A stretch of 14,805 nt of DNA from DATGSL01 sp964645585 (GTDB lineage Bacteria > Verrucomicrobiota > Verrucomicrobiia > Opitutales > T3Sed10-336): positions 1-14,805 of the forward strand of contig CAZYAN010000072.1 of NCBI GenBank assembly GCA_964645585.1. Direction: 5' to 3'. Numbering within the stretch: position 1 is the stretch's first letter; each line of letters begins with the position of its first letter. Of this stretch, positions 6,509 to 13,679 are shown piece by piece. The notes beneath the pieces are model-generated. The model was not told the origin of the DNA, made no database searches, and saw only the letters and a list, made by a program, of their open reading frames with translations. A program made the position numbers and the translations under genes.

Positions 6509-7279
6509 TCAATTCGCGGGATTCCAGTAGCCGTTGTTTTCGTCGGGGCCGATCCATCCAAGCTCTTCCGTTGCGCTGTCGCCTCCGTGCGGATTCGTTC
6601 CATGGGGACGGGTTTCCGGCGGTTCGAGCGAGACATGTCCGTCCGCCCAGCCGACGATCGCCTGTCCGCGGGCGCGGAAATGGAGGGTCGGCGAGGGACG
6701 CTGTCCGGAGACGTATCCAAAATCCCAGAACGGCGGTTCGACAAACGGGTATTCCTGGATGCCGCCGGCTCGGGCATAGGCGGTCGTTGCGAACATGATG
6801 GTTTTCCCGGGAGTTCGGATCGAATGAAGTTTTGCTGACGGTCTTCCGAGGTACTCGCCTTCGATGCCTCCCAGGTAAGCGCTGTTGTAACCGAAACCGC
6901 CGGTGTTCAGCTCGAACGACGGATGATTCAGTTGCAGCATTCCGGCGAGAATCGGGCAGTACGCGGCCTGTTCGTGTTGGTCGAGATACGGACTGAGATA
7001 ACCGCGGGAACGGTCCCATTTGCCGCTCAGCAGCTCCGCGGACCAGCGTTTGCTGTTCTCTTCGTTCGCGGCGAAGGCGAGCGATCCGTCATGATCAGCG
7101 GCATACGCGAAGTTGGCGGCGACGAGCTGACGGAGCGCCGAGGATGAATAGGTGATTTGGGCGCTGAGACGGGCGTCGGCCAGAACCGGCAGAAGGATCG
7201 CGACCAAAACACCGAGGACGGCGACCACCGTCAGCAGCTCGACCAAGGTAAAGGCGCGGATCTGTCGGTTAGTTGTCAT
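6509..7279 (-). CDS. Type IV pilin-like / type II secretion pseudopilin (PVC type)
   Basis: A 256-residue prepilin-like protein. The short basic leader MTTNRQIRA is followed by FTLVELL with Glu14 at mature +5 and a hydrophobic helix to about 33, the class III signal processed by prepilin peptidase. The residue before the cut is Ala9, not the usual Gly. A soluble domain follows. Near the end, QAIVGWADGHVS (207-218) resembles the H-X9-DG signature of pilin-like proteins abundant in Planctomycetes and Verrucomicrobia, but the upstream His (200) is 12 residues from DG. ATG 7279 overlaps the stop of the upstream gene by 11 bases, so the two are probably translationally coupled. It may act in export or surface assembly of its neighbours; that is inference. 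Confidence 0.88.
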   Translation of the reverse strand: MTTNRQIRAFTLVELLTVVAVLGVLVAILLPVLADARLSAQITYSSSALRQLVAANFAYAADHDGSLAFAANEENSKRWSAELLSGKWDRSRGYLSPYLDQHEQAAYCPILAGMLQLNHPSFELNTGGFGYNSAYLGGIEGEYLGRPSAKLHSIRTPGKTIMFATTAYARAGGIQEYPFVEPPFWDFGYVSGQRPSPTLHFRARGQAIVGWADGHVSLEPPETRPHGTNPHGGDSATEELGWIGPDENNGYWNPAN

Positions 7280-8594
7280 CGTAAAGCGACACTTTCAACC
7301 GCAGAAAACGCGCGGCTGAGGCGGACAGGGGAACCGGGTCGAACACCGTGACCTCGCGAAGAACGCCAATGCTGGCGATCGGACTCGCCGAGGTTTCTTC
7401 AATCTGAATTCCGTCTTTACCCGTAACAGGGCCTCCCGCCGTGCTTTGGGCGATGGTTTGCCACACCCGCAAGTTCTGCGAAACCTGAACTTCGTAAAGC
7501 AGATCGGTCGCGCGCTCGTCGCGAACAAACCGAAGGGCGAGTTTGGCTTCGCTGTCGACGGTTTGAACAAACACTTCGCAGCCGCCCGGTTTTACCGGGT
7601 TCCATTCGGGATGTCCTCCCGCGGCATATACGAGCAGATTCGGGACATCGTTTCCAGACGCGTCAGCCTCCGGCAGCGCATCGGGGCCGGTCAATCCGGA
7701 CGAGGCGGTCCAGTCGGCGAATGTCCTCGGCGCGGAAATCACTCCTACCGCCTCCAAGTCGAAACCGCCCGAACCCCAGGTGACCCATGCGTCGTAGATC
7801 GGGTTTCCTTCGCTGTCTTTAAAAAAACCGCTGCCAGGGATGTCCACGATCCGCACGTGGGTTATTGCATCGAGATCGACGGTGCCGTCGAGAACCTTGG
7901 GATGCGTTTCCAGATCTTCGAGAAAGAAAGGCGTGCCCCAGGAGTCGCCGTAACCATTGATCTGTTTTCCGGCGAGATTGTAGACGTTGGTCGGATCGAT
8001 GGTGCCGTAAGCGCCAACCGCTTCGGGCGTGAGGGAGCGGGAGGGAAAACGGACGAAATCGGTTCCGTTGCTGGAAACTTCAACGTAGGCCAGCTCCGCG
8101 AGCGTTTCTCCCGCCGTTCCGGCGCCGCCCGCGGATATGAGACAGTTTTCAAAGACGGCGAAATCGGCGCCCGAGTAATTGCGGATCGGCCGGGCGAAGG
8201 CAAGCGTGATAGAGCCCGGCGGTGCGCCGGAGGCGAGTTGGTCCGCGTCGAGGTCGCCGAGGGCAACGACATCGAACGGATTTCCCGAAACCGGTCCAAG
8301 AGCGCGGGCGGGGTCGGACCAGATGGCGGCGACTCCAGGAGCTGGTTCATAGGCATCGACCGTCTCGGCCCACACAACGAAAACCGGATTCACGCGATTG
8401 CCGGCTGCCGCGGATCGGCCGGGCCCGCCGGGTCCGACGAATCCCGGCACCGGCGCGTCGTGGGGATTGTCCGGGTCGTCGAGCGCCGCCGAATACGGAC
8501 CGGCGGCAAGCGGCGAAAGCGCGGAAAGAATCAGGGCCGCCGCGGTTCGCGCGAACGGCAGCGAATGCCTGAATGAAAAACCAAAAGCCATCAT
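7269..8594 (-). CDS. Exported cell-surface protein, first gene of the operon
   Basis: A 441-residue secreted protein of a family I recognise from PVC genomes as 'cell surface protein', with no known activity. A signal peptide (about 1-31) ends near PLAAG. Residues 68-285 form one conserved domain with the signatures NPVFVVWAE, ALGPVSGNPFDVVALGDLD, GADFAVFENC, AELAYVEVSSNG, GTIDPTNVYNLAGK, THVRIVDIPGSG and DAWVTWGSGGFDLEAVGV; it reads as a beta-sandwich. Residues 290-441 (LPEADASGNDVPNLLVYA, LALRFVRD, YEVQVSQNLRVWQ) match a C-terminal region common in Verrucomicrobia exoproteins. The start is ATG 8594 or 8591; upstream codons to 8741 run through the promoter and are not used. A Fur-type operator lies 5 bases ahead of ATG 8594. 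Confidence 0.82.
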   Translation of the reverse strand: MMAFGFSFRHSLPFARTAAALILSALSPLAAGPYSAALDDPDNPHDAPVPGFVGPGGPGRSAAAGNRVNPVFVVWAETVDAYEPAPGVAAIWSDPARALGPVSGNPFDVVALGDLDADQLASGAPPGSITLAFARPIRNYSGADFAVFENCLISAGGAGTAGETLAELAYVEVSSNGTDFVRFPSRSLTPEAVGAYGTIDPTNVYNLAGKQINGYGDSWGTPFFLEDLETHPKVLDGTVDLDAITHVRIVDIPGSGFFKDSEGNPIYDAWVTWGSGGFDLEAVGVISAPRTFADWTASSGLTGPDALPEADASGNDVPNLLVYAAGGHPEWNPVKPGGCEVFVQTVDSEAKLALRFVRDERATDLLYEVQVSQNLRVWQTIAQSTAGGPVTGKDGIQIEETSASPIASIGVLREVTVFDPVPLSASAARFLRLKVSLYDDN

Positions 8595-8598
8595 TATT

Positions 8599-8618
8599 GA
8601 AAATGAGTTTTCATTATC
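8599..8618. promoter_or_regulatory. Fur-box-like operator
   Basis: On the minus strand GATAATGA-AAAC-TCATTTTC has arms matching the E. coli Fur consensus halves (GATAATGA and TCATTATC) at 15 of 16 positions. The centre has four bases instead of three. It overlaps a further 6-base repeat TGAAAA-TGAG-TTTTCA (8598-8613). The site lies directly downstream of the -10 of the surface-protein promoter and 46 bases upstream of the divergent Fur-family gene, so one repressor could control both. The consensus comparison is by eye. Confidence 0.6.
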
Positions 8619-8647
8619 ATTGTGCTGACTTGCCTTTTGTCTGGCAA
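8619..8647 (-). promoter_or_regulatory. Sigma-70-type promoter of the surface-protein operon
   Basis: On the minus strand TTGCCA (8647-8642, five of six against TTGACA) and CACAAT (8624-8619, four of six against TATAAT) are separated by exactly 17 bases. The predicted transcription start falls inside the Fur-like operator, the arrangement expected for repression. Confidence 0.5.
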
Positions 8648-8663
8648 CGGAAAAAGTCGGGAA

Positions 8664-9035
8664 ATGAGGCAGCGACGAACACGGCAGCGGGAGGTCATTG
8701 TTTCGATTTTGGAAACCGCGGGACGGCCGCTTTCGCGCCATGAGCTTTGGATAATGGCCCGCGAGCGACTTCCTTCGATTGGCTTCGCTACGGTGAGCCG
8801 AGCGGTCAACGCGTTGCTGGACGAGCGTTTTTTAGTCCCGCTTCAATATCCGGGACAGCCGGTGCGTTACGAAAAAATCAGTGCGAAGGAGCATCCCCAT
8901 TTCATCTGCACGAAATGCAGCCGGATTTTTGACCTCGACTGTCCGATGCCGGCGGTCGCGGTTCCCAAGTTGAAGGAGCAGACCATTACGGGATACGAAA
9001 TCGTCTTTTTCGGCCTGTGCGAGAAATGCCGGTAG
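8664..9035 (+). CDS. Fur-family metal-responsive regulator, first paralogue
   Basis: A 123-residue Fur/Zur/PerR-family protein. The winged helix (6-68) has the recognition-helix region FATVSRAVNALL (41-52); the usual Tyr of TVYR is Ser here. The dimerisation domain has the paired CxxC structural zinc site: Cys82/Cys85 (CTKC) and Cys119/Cys122 (CEKC). His77 and His79 (EHPHFIC) sit where the family places regulatory metal ligands; the usual HHxH is reduced to HPH. The start at ATG 8664 is chosen because residues before it (from GTG 8622) do not match the family and would cover the promoter region. It is divergent from the surface-protein operon and shares its operator region; it converges on a second Fur gene. 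The metal cannot be told from sequence. Confidence 0.88.
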   Translation: MRQRRTRQREVIVSILETAGRPLSRHELWIMARERLPSIGFATVSRAVNALLDERFLVPLQYPGQPVRYEKISAKEHPHFICTKCSRIFDLDCPMPAVAVPKLKEQTITGYEIVFFGLCEKCR

Positions 9036-9076
9036 CGACGGGGCTATCGAGCAGTCGCGAACAGATTCTGCCCGGG

Positions 9077-9538
9077 TCACGCTTCGCGTTTCTCGGCGCA
9101 GTCGCCGCAGACGCCGAAGAATTCGAGCATGTGGGACACGTCGCGGTAGCCGCGCTCGCGGACGAGTTTTTCGAGGCCTTCAACGACACAAAAATCGAGC
9201 GGCTCCACCTTCTTGCAGGCCGTGCATACGATGTGATGGCGGTGATCGGGCCCGGTGTCGATTTCATACAGGCTTGTGCCGTCGTGAAAATGGCAGCGCC
9301 GAACCAGAGCGAGCTTTTCAAAGGCGGCGACGCATCGGTACACCGTCGCGAGATCGCAGAGACCGGGAGTCAATTGCTGGTAGATTTCCTCGATGCTCGC
9401 GGGGGCGCGCCGTTTAATCAGCACCCGGAGGATTGCCTTTCGCGGCCGCGTCACGCGCAGACTGTTTGCGCGCAGCACAGCCAGCGCGTCCGCCAGCGCG
9501 GTCCGCGGATCCGATGAACTGTGAATATGCGCCGTCAT
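9077..9538 (-). CDS. Fur-family metal-responsive regulator, second paralogue
   Basis: A 153-residue Fur-family repressor. The winged helix (15-80) carries the canonical recognition helix LATVYRCVAAFEKL (63-76). The dimerisation domain has DHRHHIVCTAC (98-108) with a complete His-rich regulatory site, and the two zinc-finger pairs Cys105/Cys108 and Cys144/Cys147. Extra potential ligands are Cys61, Cys82, His83 and His85. It fits Fur or Zur better than PerR, but the metal is not decided. ATG 9538 is preceded by AGGA and leaves a leader of about 40 bases; ATG 9577 in frame would add 13 residues and is the alternative. It ends 41 bases from the end of the convergent paralogue. Confidence 0.9.
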   Translation of the reverse strand: MTAHIHSSSDPRTALADALAVLRANSLRVTRPRKAILRVLIKRRAPASIEEIYQQLTPGLCDLATVYRCVAAFEKLALVRRCHFHDGTSLYEIDTGPDHRHHIVCTACKKVEPLDFCVVEGLEKLVRERGYRDVSHMLEFFGVCGDCAEKREA

Positions 9539-9575
9539 CGTCCTGCCACTGAAACTGAGCCAGTTCCGGAGGTCC

Positions 9576-9612
9576 ATCAAATGATTATTTTACTTTTGCT
9601 GTTTTCTCTGAA
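9576..9612 (-). promoter_or_regulatory. Probable promoter and weak Fur-like site of the second Fur gene
   Basis: The AT-rich stretch upstream of the gene contains, on the minus strand, CTTTCA and TAAAAT with 16 bases between them. It also has AATAATCATT, which matches the centre of a Fur box; the flanks match poorly. Autoregulation is common in the family. The assignment is tentative. Confidence 0.35.
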
Positions 9613-9620
9613 AGTTCTCT

Positions 9621-9665
9621 AGGTGTCGCACCTGATGCCGGACATCGGGTCACGCCGGTGCGAGC
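9621..9665 (+). other. Structured leader ahead of the Minf_1886-like gene
   Basis: Several overlapping stems lie here: AGGTG-TCG-CACCT (9621-9633), ACCTGATG-CCGGA-CATCGGGT (9630-9650, one G.U pair) and the outer pair TCGCACC (9626-9632) with GGTGCGA (9657-9663). They are mutually exclusive in part. This could be a leader with alternative folds, a REP-like repeat, or the end of the upstream region. No match to a known riboswitch was recognised. Confidence 0.4.
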
Positions 9666-9714
9666 ACGGGGATGCCGCATGGCTCCGGCGCGACAGATTA
9701 GGGAAGTAACGATC

Positions 9715-10146
9715 ATGCACGACCAGCAGTTTTCAGAAGTTGTCGATTTGATTCGCAAAGAGGATTCGCGATTCGCCAAGGGTGCGTATCACTTTGTTCG
9801 ACAGGCGCTTGATCACACCATTCGCCATCATGACAAGAGCGGTCGGAAGCGTGCGACGCGCCATGTCAGCGGGCAGGAACTTTTAGAGGGAATCCGGGAA
9901 TACGCGCTCGAGCAATACGGTCCGATGGCGCGCACGCTCTTTGCGGAATGGGGCATCACGGAATGCCGTCATTTCGGCGAAATTGTTTTTCAGCTCGTCG
10001 ATTACGGGGTTCTGGGCAAAACTGAGGACGATCGTCTCGAAGATTTCTGCGACGGTTACGATTTTCACGAGGCGTTCACGGTGCCATTTCTGCCGAAGAA
10101 CAAACCAACCGGGCAAACCCGACGCTCCGCGTCCAGTCATGACTGA
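9715..10146 (+). CDS. Minf_1886-like Planctomycetes/Verrucomicrobia-restricted protein
   Basis: A 143-residue soluble protein resembling the small family known as Minf_1886 (Planctomycetes and Verrucomicrobia; function unknown). Visible features are the N-terminal MHDQQFSEVVDLIRKED, the segment AYHFVRQALDHTIR (24-37), HVSGQELLEGIREYALEQYG and, near the C-terminus, CRHFGEIVFQLVDYGVLGKTEDD, all conserved patterns as I remember them. No membrane segment or catalytic motif is seen. ATG 9715 is preceded by AGGGAAG with 8 bases between; upstream codons from 9658 do not belong to the family. Its last 8 bases overlap the M16 peptidase start (ATG 10139), so the two are likely cotranslated. Family call is from memory. 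Confidence 0.8.
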   Translation: MHDQQFSEVVDLIRKEDSRFAKGAYHFVRQALDHTIRHHDKSGRKRATRHVSGQELLEGIREYALEQYGPMARTLFAEWGITECRHFGEIVFQLVDYGVLGKTEDDRLEDFCDGYDFHEAFTVPFLPKNKPTGQTRRSASSHD

Positions 10147-12736
10147 ATCTCGAGGCGCCACCGCCGCACCTGTTTCAACCCAGTATAAGGCCGCCGCCGC
10201 GGCCGGACGGATCCTCGGTCCTTTGCTCGAAGAACAGGTCGACCGCTTTACGCTGCCAAACGGACTGACGGTCATTTGCAAACCGGACGACAGCGCGCCG
10301 GTCAGCGCCGTTCAGCTCTGGGTCAAAACCGGAAGCATCCACGAAGGCGAAAACCTCGGTTCCGGCCTTTCCCATTTTCTCGAGCACATGCTCTTCAAGG
10401 GCACCGGCAAGCGGTCGGCGCGTGAAATCACCGCATTGATCCAGGCAAACGGCGGCACGATCAACGCCTACACAACGTTTGACCGGACGGTTTATCATGT
10501 CGATGTGCCAAACGAATCAACGTCCGTTGCGCTCGATGTTTTGGCTGACGCCGTGTTTGGCTCGTTGCTTCCGGAGGCCGAAGTGGAGAAGGAGCGGGGA
10601 GTTATTCTGCGCGAGATCGACATGTATCTTGACGACCCGCTTTCCCGCCTCTCCCAGACGCTGTTCGAGACGGCATTTCGGGAACATCCGTCGCGCCTGC
10701 CGGTGATCGGTTATCGTGATCTGTTCGAATCGGTCTCACGGGATGAATTGCTTCGCTATTACCGGTCGCGCTACGCGCCGAACAACGCGGTGCTGGTCGT
10801 TGTGGGCGACCTTTCGCTCGAGCAGTGCCATGAGGAAGTGAACCGGCATTTCGGCGGTCTGCGTCGCAGGAAGATACCGCCGGTTTTTATTCCGCCCGAA
10901 CCGGAACAGCTCGGCTACCGGGAAGCAGCCAATTTCGCGGATGTGCAAGTCTCGCACGCCGGTCTTGGGTTCAAGATTCCGGGGCTTTCCCATCCGGACT
11001 CGCCGGCGATCAAAATTCTCGCCAGCATTTTCGGTCACGGCAGCAGTTCGATTCTTTGGAGAAAACTTCGGGATGAGCTGAAACTGGTGCATGACATCGA
11101 TGCCTCCGCCTGGAATCCGGGCTCGACCGGCTTGTTTTTCGTTTCCTTTACGACGGATGCCGAAAAGCGGGAGGAGGCGACGAAGGCCGTCTGGCAGGAA
11201 CTGGAGCGGCTTATTCGCGATGGAGTGGCGGAATCGCTGATCGCGAAAACGGTTCGTCAGGCGCTCATGGCGGAAGTTCAGGTGCGCCGGACGATGCAGG
11301 GGCAGGCGTCGCGTCTCGGAGCGGCGGAAGTCGTTGTTGGGGATCTCGATTACCCGCGCGTTTATCTGGAACAGCTCGCCGCGGTTACCCCTGAAGATGT
11401 GCAGCGGGTGGCGCGGCAGTGGCTGCGGCGGGAGCATCTGACTTCGGTCTCGCTGAATCCCGAGTCCTCCCGAGGAACGAAAGTTGCCGGCACCCGGGGC
11501 ATCGCCGCGCGCGCGGGCTTTCGCGAATTTACGCAGAAGAACGGAGCGGTTCTTCTTCTTCAGCCGGACCGGCATCTGCCATCGGTCCACATTCGCGCGA
11601 TCTTGCGGGGCGGACCGCTGTATGAAACGGCGCGCGCGCGCGGGGCGACGTCGCTTCTCGCGACACTCCTGACAAAGGACACGGCTGCGCGGACGCGCGA
11701 GCAAGTGGCGGAGGCGATCGAGAGCGCTGGAGGATCTTTCAGCAGTTTTTCGGGAAACAACACACTTGGCTTGTCGCTGGAAGTGCTGCCGGACGATCTC
11801 GAGCTCGGCCTTGACCTGCTTGAGGAAGCTCTCCTGCGTCCAGCCTTACGTCCCGATACCTTTGAGCGGGAGAGAGAGGCGGAGATCGCGGGATTGAAGG
11901 AAGACTGGGACGAGATCGTCGAACGCGGAAAGAAACTTTTCCGGGAGCGTTTCTTTGGGAAACATCCCTTGGCGATCGAACCGGCCGGCACGATGGAGAG
12001 CCTTGGGGCAATGCGGATCGAAGACGTGCAAGGGATTTACGAAAGCACGGTTGCGGCGGAGAATATCGTACTCAGCGCGGTGGGCGACTTCGACGAGAAA
12101 ACGCTCGCGCGCGGACTCGCGAAAATCGCCGATCAGCTGCCTGCGGGAACGTTTTCGCCGAAATCCGCGCCGTTTGACGGACCGGCGGCCGGAGAGTATC
12201 GGGAGAAAATGGATCGAAACCAGGCGGTGGTCTTTGAAGGGTATCCGGACGTCGGCCTGACCGATCCCCGTTTTCCCGTGGCCGAAGTGGCTGACGAGCT
12301 TTTCAGCGGCATGTCGAGCCGCCTGTTCGAGCGGGTTCGGGAAGAACTGGGATTGGCGTATTTTGTTTCGTCAACTCGTATCATTGGCGTGGATACGGGA
12401 CTTTTTTATTTTTACGCGGGAACCCACCCGGCAGCGGTGGAAGCGGTGCGGAAAGAAATCGCCGCTGAAGTCATCCGGGTGCGGGAGGGCGGTGTTTCCG
12501 AAGAAGAACTGCTGCGCTGCCAGCGGCGGCTGAAGGCGCGCAAGCGGATGGGATTGCAGTCATTCGGCGCCCGGGCCATGGAGGCCGGGATCAACCGCCT
12601 GCACGGCCTTCCCGTGAACGACTTCAAGGGCTACGATGCGCGAGTCGACGCGGTCAGGGTGAAACACCTTCAGGCGTTTGCCAATGAGTTCTTCCGTCCG
12701 GAGAAAAAGGTGACGCTGGTCATTGGTCCGGAATAA
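10139..12736 (+). CDS. Tandem M16 (pitrilysin/insulinase-type) zinc peptidase
   Basis: An 865-residue peptidase made of two M16 halves. The N-terminal half (about 33-455) has the inverted zinc motif HFLEH (His79, Glu82, His83), with Glu152 and Glu159 at the spacing of the third ligand seen in mitochondrial processing peptidase (His83 to Glu159, 75 residues between). The C-terminal half (about 460-865) has lost HxxEH (RGATSLLATLL at about 500-510) but keeps the RVREELGLAY motif (732-741) that contacts substrate in the partner half. This active-plus-inactive pair in one chain is typical of pitrilysin-like enzymes cleaving peptides in a closed chamber. There is no signal peptide, so it is probably cytosolic. 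ATG 10139 overlaps the upstream gene by 8 bases; the open frame upstream is a shadow. Confidence 0.93.
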   Translation: MTESRGATAAPVSTQYKAAAAAGRILGPLLEEQVDRFTLPNGLTVICKPDDSAPVSAVQLWVKTGSIHEGENLGSGLSHFLEHMLFKGTGKRSAREITALIQANGGTINAYTTFDRTVYHVDVPNESTSVALDVLADAVFGSLLPEAEVEKERGVILREIDMYLDDPLSRLSQTLFETAFREHPSRLPVIGYRDLFESVSRDELLRYYRSRYAPNNAVLVVVGDLSLEQCHEEVNRHFGGLRRRKIPPVFIPPEPEQLGYREAANFADVQVSHAGLGFKIPGLSHPDSPAIKILASIFGHGSSSILWRKLRDELKLVHDIDASAWNPGSTGLFFVSFTTDAEKREEATKAVWQELERLIRDGVAESLIAKTVRQALMAEVQVRRTMQGQASRLGAAEVVVGDLDYPRVYLEQLAAVTPEDVQRVARQWLRREHLTSVSLNPESSRGTKVAGTRGIAARAGFREFTQKNGAVLLLQPDRHLPSVHIRAILRGGPLYETARARGATSLLATLLTKDTAARTREQVAEAIESAGGSFSSFSGNNTLGLSLEVLPDDLELGLDLLEEALLRPALRPDTFEREREAEIAGLKEDWDEIVERGKKLFRERFFGKHPLAIEPAGTMESLGAMRIEDVQGIYESTVAAENIVLSAVGDFDEKTLARGLAKIADQLPAGTFSPKSAPFDGPAAGEYREKMDRNQAVVFEGYPDVGLTDPRFPVAEVADELFSGMSSRLFERVREELGLAYFVSSTRIIGVDTGLFYFYAGTHPAAVEAVRKEIAAEVIRVREGGVSEEELLRCQRRLKARKRMGLQSFGARAMEAGINRLHGLPVNDFKGYDARVDAVRVKHLQAFANEFFRPEKKVTLVIGPE

Positions 12737-12776
12737 ATACCGAGCGGTGGCCCTGTATTCATCATTTTGATGCGCC
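12737..12776. other. Short convergent intergenic stretch
   Basis: Forty bases separate the end of the M16 gene (+) and the end of the OppC-like gene (-). A weak 5-base hairpin CATCA-TTT-TGATG (12760-12772) is present, and a TTTTTT run follows only after 8 bases, inside the OppC-like gene end. A true terminator is not evident. Confidence 0.3.
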
Positions 12777-13679
12777 TCAGTTTTTTCCGGCGCGTGGATC
12801 GAGAGCATCGCGGAGACCGTCGCCGAGGAAATTCAGGCAGAACAGGGTGAGGGCAAACGTGAGACTCGGGAAGATGAGGAGCCATGGATATTGCTCCATC
12901 TGCTCAGCGCCCTCTTTGATCAGGATGCCCCAGGAGCTCATCGGGGGCTGAACACCGAGTCCAAGAAAGCTGAGGAAGGCTTCCAGCAGCATGACATTCG
13001 GCACCGTCAGCGTCGTGTAAACGATGATCGGTCCGATGGCGTTTGGAATCAGGTGCTTTCGTAAAATCCGCCCGCGCGGGAGTCCGAGAGTTTGCGCGGC
13101 CTCGATGAACGTAAGATTTTTCAGCGAGAGAACCTGACCCCGGACGATCCGGGCCATTGTCAGCCATTCGACTGCACCGATTGCGAGAAAGAGAAGCAGC
13201 AGATTCCGTCCGAAAAACACGGTCAGAAGAATGACAAACACGGTGAAGGGCAGCGAGTAGAGGATATCGACCCCGCGCATCATGATCGAGTCGACCCGGC
13301 CGCCGCGGTAGCCGGAAACGGCGCCGTAGAATACACCAATGACAAGGGAGACCGCGGTGGCGCAGACGCCTACCAGGAAGGAGATGCGTCCGCCGTAGAG
13401 GACGCGGCTTAAAAGGTCGCGCCCCAGCACGTCGGTCCCGAACCAATGTTTCGCGTTTGGCGGTGTTGCGCCCAAGTCGAGATTTTGAGCAAAATAATCG
13501 TACGGGGCAAGCCAAGGAGCGAGCGCGGCCACGATTCCGAGAATGGCGAGGATGCCGAGCGCCGCGACCGCCATCCGGTTCTTGCGCAAGCGAAGCCACG
13601 AGTCGCGCCAAGGCGAACGGGAAGAGGAAGGCGCGCCCGCGGCGCCCGCCTTGTCGATTGTCGCGCCGCTCTCAACCAT
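12777..13679 (-). CDS. oppC: Oligopeptide/dipeptide ABC importer permease, OppC/DppC type
   Basis: A 300-residue inner-membrane permease. A cytosolic N-terminus with WLRLRKNRMA (29-37) is followed by a first membrane segment (38-55), the periplasmic motif HWFGTDVLGRDLLSRVLYG (78-96) typical of OppC/DppC, and five more segments. The coupling (EAA) loop EAAQTLGLPRGRILRKHL (193-210) binds the ATPase subunit. It pairs with the OppB-type protein, whose gene overlaps it by 8 bases (13672-13679). ATG 13679 is the only sensible start. The substrate is probably short peptides, but related permeases carry nickel or other ligands, so the Opp name is a family label. The ATPase and binding protein genes are not in the window. 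Confidence 0.93.
   Translation of the reverse strand: MVESGATIDKAGAAGAPSSSRSPWRDSWLRLRKNRMAVAALGILAILGIVAALAPWLAPYDYFAQNLDLGATPPNAKHWFGTDVLGRDLLSRVLYGGRISFLVGVCATAVSLVIGVFYGAVSGYRGGRVDSIMMRGVDILYSLPFTVFVILLTVFFGRNLLLLFLAIGAVEWLTMARIVRGQVLSLKNLTFIEAAQTLGLPRGRILRKHLIPNAIGPIIVYTTLTVPNVMLLEAFLSFLGLGVQPPMSSWGILIKEGAEQMEQYPWLLIFPSLTFALTLFCLNFLGDGLRDALDPRAGKN

Noticed and set aside
6495..7019. Upstream extension of the PEP-CTERM reading frame
   Set aside because: It overlaps the pseudopilin in another frame, and the signal peptide clearly begins at ATG 6494.
7446..8576. Plus-strand open frame (376 codons) opposite the surface-protein gene
   Set aside because: It is a shadow frame with Arg/Gly-rich low-complexity translation; the minus-strand protein has a signal peptide and conserved family signatures.
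9941..10138. Upstream extension of the M16 reading frame
   Set aside because: It overlaps the Minf_1886-like gene in another frame, and the extra residues have no M16 similarity.
10736..11704. Minus-strand open frame (322 codons) opposite the M16 gene
   Set aside because: It lies wholly inside the M16 peptidase and has an Arg-rich translation without motifs.
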